This document shows positions 33,358-33,912 of a stretch of 33,912 nt of DNA, in pieces. The first letter of the stretch is position 1. Each line of letters starts with the position of its first letter. Under the pieces are notes generated by a model. It saw only the letters and a list, made by a program, of their open reading frames with translations. It was not told the origin of the DNA and ran no database searches. The stretch is from Actinomycetes bacterium (GTDB taxonomy: Bacteria > Actinomycetota > Acidimicrobiia > Acidimicrobiales > RAAP-2), in the NCBI GenBank assembly GCA_021820665.1, contig JAKADK010000029.1, positions 1-33,912 on the forward strand, in the 5' to 3' direction. The position numbers and the translations under genes were made by a program.

Positions 33358-33912
33358 ATGACCCAATCCCCTCCGACCCGCCACCGCACGCCGGCATCCC
33401 GGCCCGATCAGTGGCGTCGCTGCGTCGCCTCCGTCCAACGACTGCGGTCCGGCTCGTGGGCCGGCCGCTCCCGGACGAGCCTCCTGGCCCGGTTCGGCGT
33501 GACCGCCGCCATCGTGATGGGGGTGAGCGGTGCCTCGCTCCCCCTGGCCACTGCACCGGCGGCGGCCACGACGTCCTCGACCACCCTGGTCCCCTCCTAC
33601 CGGATGGTGGCCTCCGACGGCGGGATCTTCGACTTCGGCGGGACGACCTTCGGCGGCTCGATGGGAGGCCATCCTCTCAACAAGCCCATGGTGGGGATGG
33701 CCTCGACGCCAACCGGCCAGGGGTACTGGACGGTGGCCTCCGACGGCGGGATCTTCTCCTTCGGCAACGCCCAGTTCTACGGGTCGATGGGTGGGACACC
33801 CCTCAACAAGCCCATCGTGGGCATGGCTTCCACCCCGGACGGGAAGGGCTACTGGGAGGTGGCCTCCGACGGGGGGATCTTCTCCTTCGGCAACGCCGTC
33901 TTCTAGATCGGA
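33358..33912 (+). CDS. Secreted repeat protein, N-terminal part (cut by window end)
   Basis: ATG 33358 (or GTG 33355) starts a protein with a basic ~45-residue N-terminal stretch, a signal segment ([19 protein letters not shown], then ATAPAAA), and 42-residue repeats: [15 protein letters not shown]..., [15 protein letters not shown]..., [15 protein letters not shown].... Units are at 33598-33723, 33724-33849 and from 33850. Each holds a Gly-rich VASDGGIF core and a PLNKPxVGMASTP segment, suggesting a beta-propeller or beta-solenoid surface protein. I recall such repeats from secreted acidimicrobial proteins, often ahead of a catalytic domain; function unknown. The apparent TAG at 33904-33906 overlaps 8 bases equal to the TruSeq adapter start, so the gene very probably continues. 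The frame is open back to 33172, but that part is not protein-like. Confidence 0.8.

Overview
The window is high-GC DNA with dense gene packing, many GTG starts and start/stop overlaps. Gene content and order point to an actinobacterium. The run xerC, whiG-type sigma factor, rpsB, tsf, pyrH, frr, cdsA, dxr, rseP, ispG, rimP, nusA, ylxR, infB, rbfA, truB, ribF is a known actinobacterial arrangement, and so are the mtrA-mtrB-lpqB-like trio and the wax ester synthase. The ~42-residue repeats in the last gene ([13 protein letters not shown] type) are, from memory, common in secreted proteins of Acidimicrobiia. I therefore favour an uncultured or poorly known acidimicrobial lineage; this is inference.

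Layout. 1-1058: accessory-looking end with the tail of an HNH endonuclease, a VapC-type PIN toxin without a clear antitoxin, and a tRNA-Gly(GCC) on the minus strand. 1118-3267 (minus): wax ester synthase/diacylglycerol acyltransferase and dUTPase. 3409-5807 (plus): oligoribonuclease overlapped by an acyl-CoA synthetase. 5819-25054 (minus): a 19-kb run of core genes, transcribed from xerC towards ribF. It covers chromosome-dimer resolution, a sigma factor, translation (S2, EF-Ts, RRF, IF-2, RbfA, RimP), UMP kinase, CDP-diacylglycerol synthesis, two MEP isoprenoid steps (Dxr, IspG), a site-2 protease, NusA/YlxR, tRNA pseudouridylation and FAD synthesis. A directional terminator-like hairpin at 13361-13395 splits the run between ispG and rimP. 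25267-30283 (plus): secreted lipase, then response regulator, sensor kinase and GerMN lipoprotein. 30315-31694 (minus): nadD, a small membrane protein and rsfS. 31764-33912 (plus): class II DAHP synthase and a secreted repeat protein cut by the window end.

The window is mostly conserved housekeeping DNA and I do not see a clear new defence or biosynthetic system. The most useful observations are: the last 8 bases equal the start of the Illumina TruSeq adapter, so the apparent stop of the last gene is probably an artefact; CdsA carries a hydrophilic N-terminal extension of about 565 residues; ylxR has no ATG/GTG/TTG start and appears to begin at ATA in an ATAG overlap behind a good ribosome binding site; a TATAGT/hairpin/T-tract element lies ahead of rimP-nusA and could be an attenuator; TANNNT-N6-RTG arrangements suggest leaderless transcripts; and in-frame tandem repeats occur in IF-2, S2 and the acyltransferase. 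No gene-free stretch exceeds 300 bases. Start sites and promoters are read by eye and are less certain than the gene identities.
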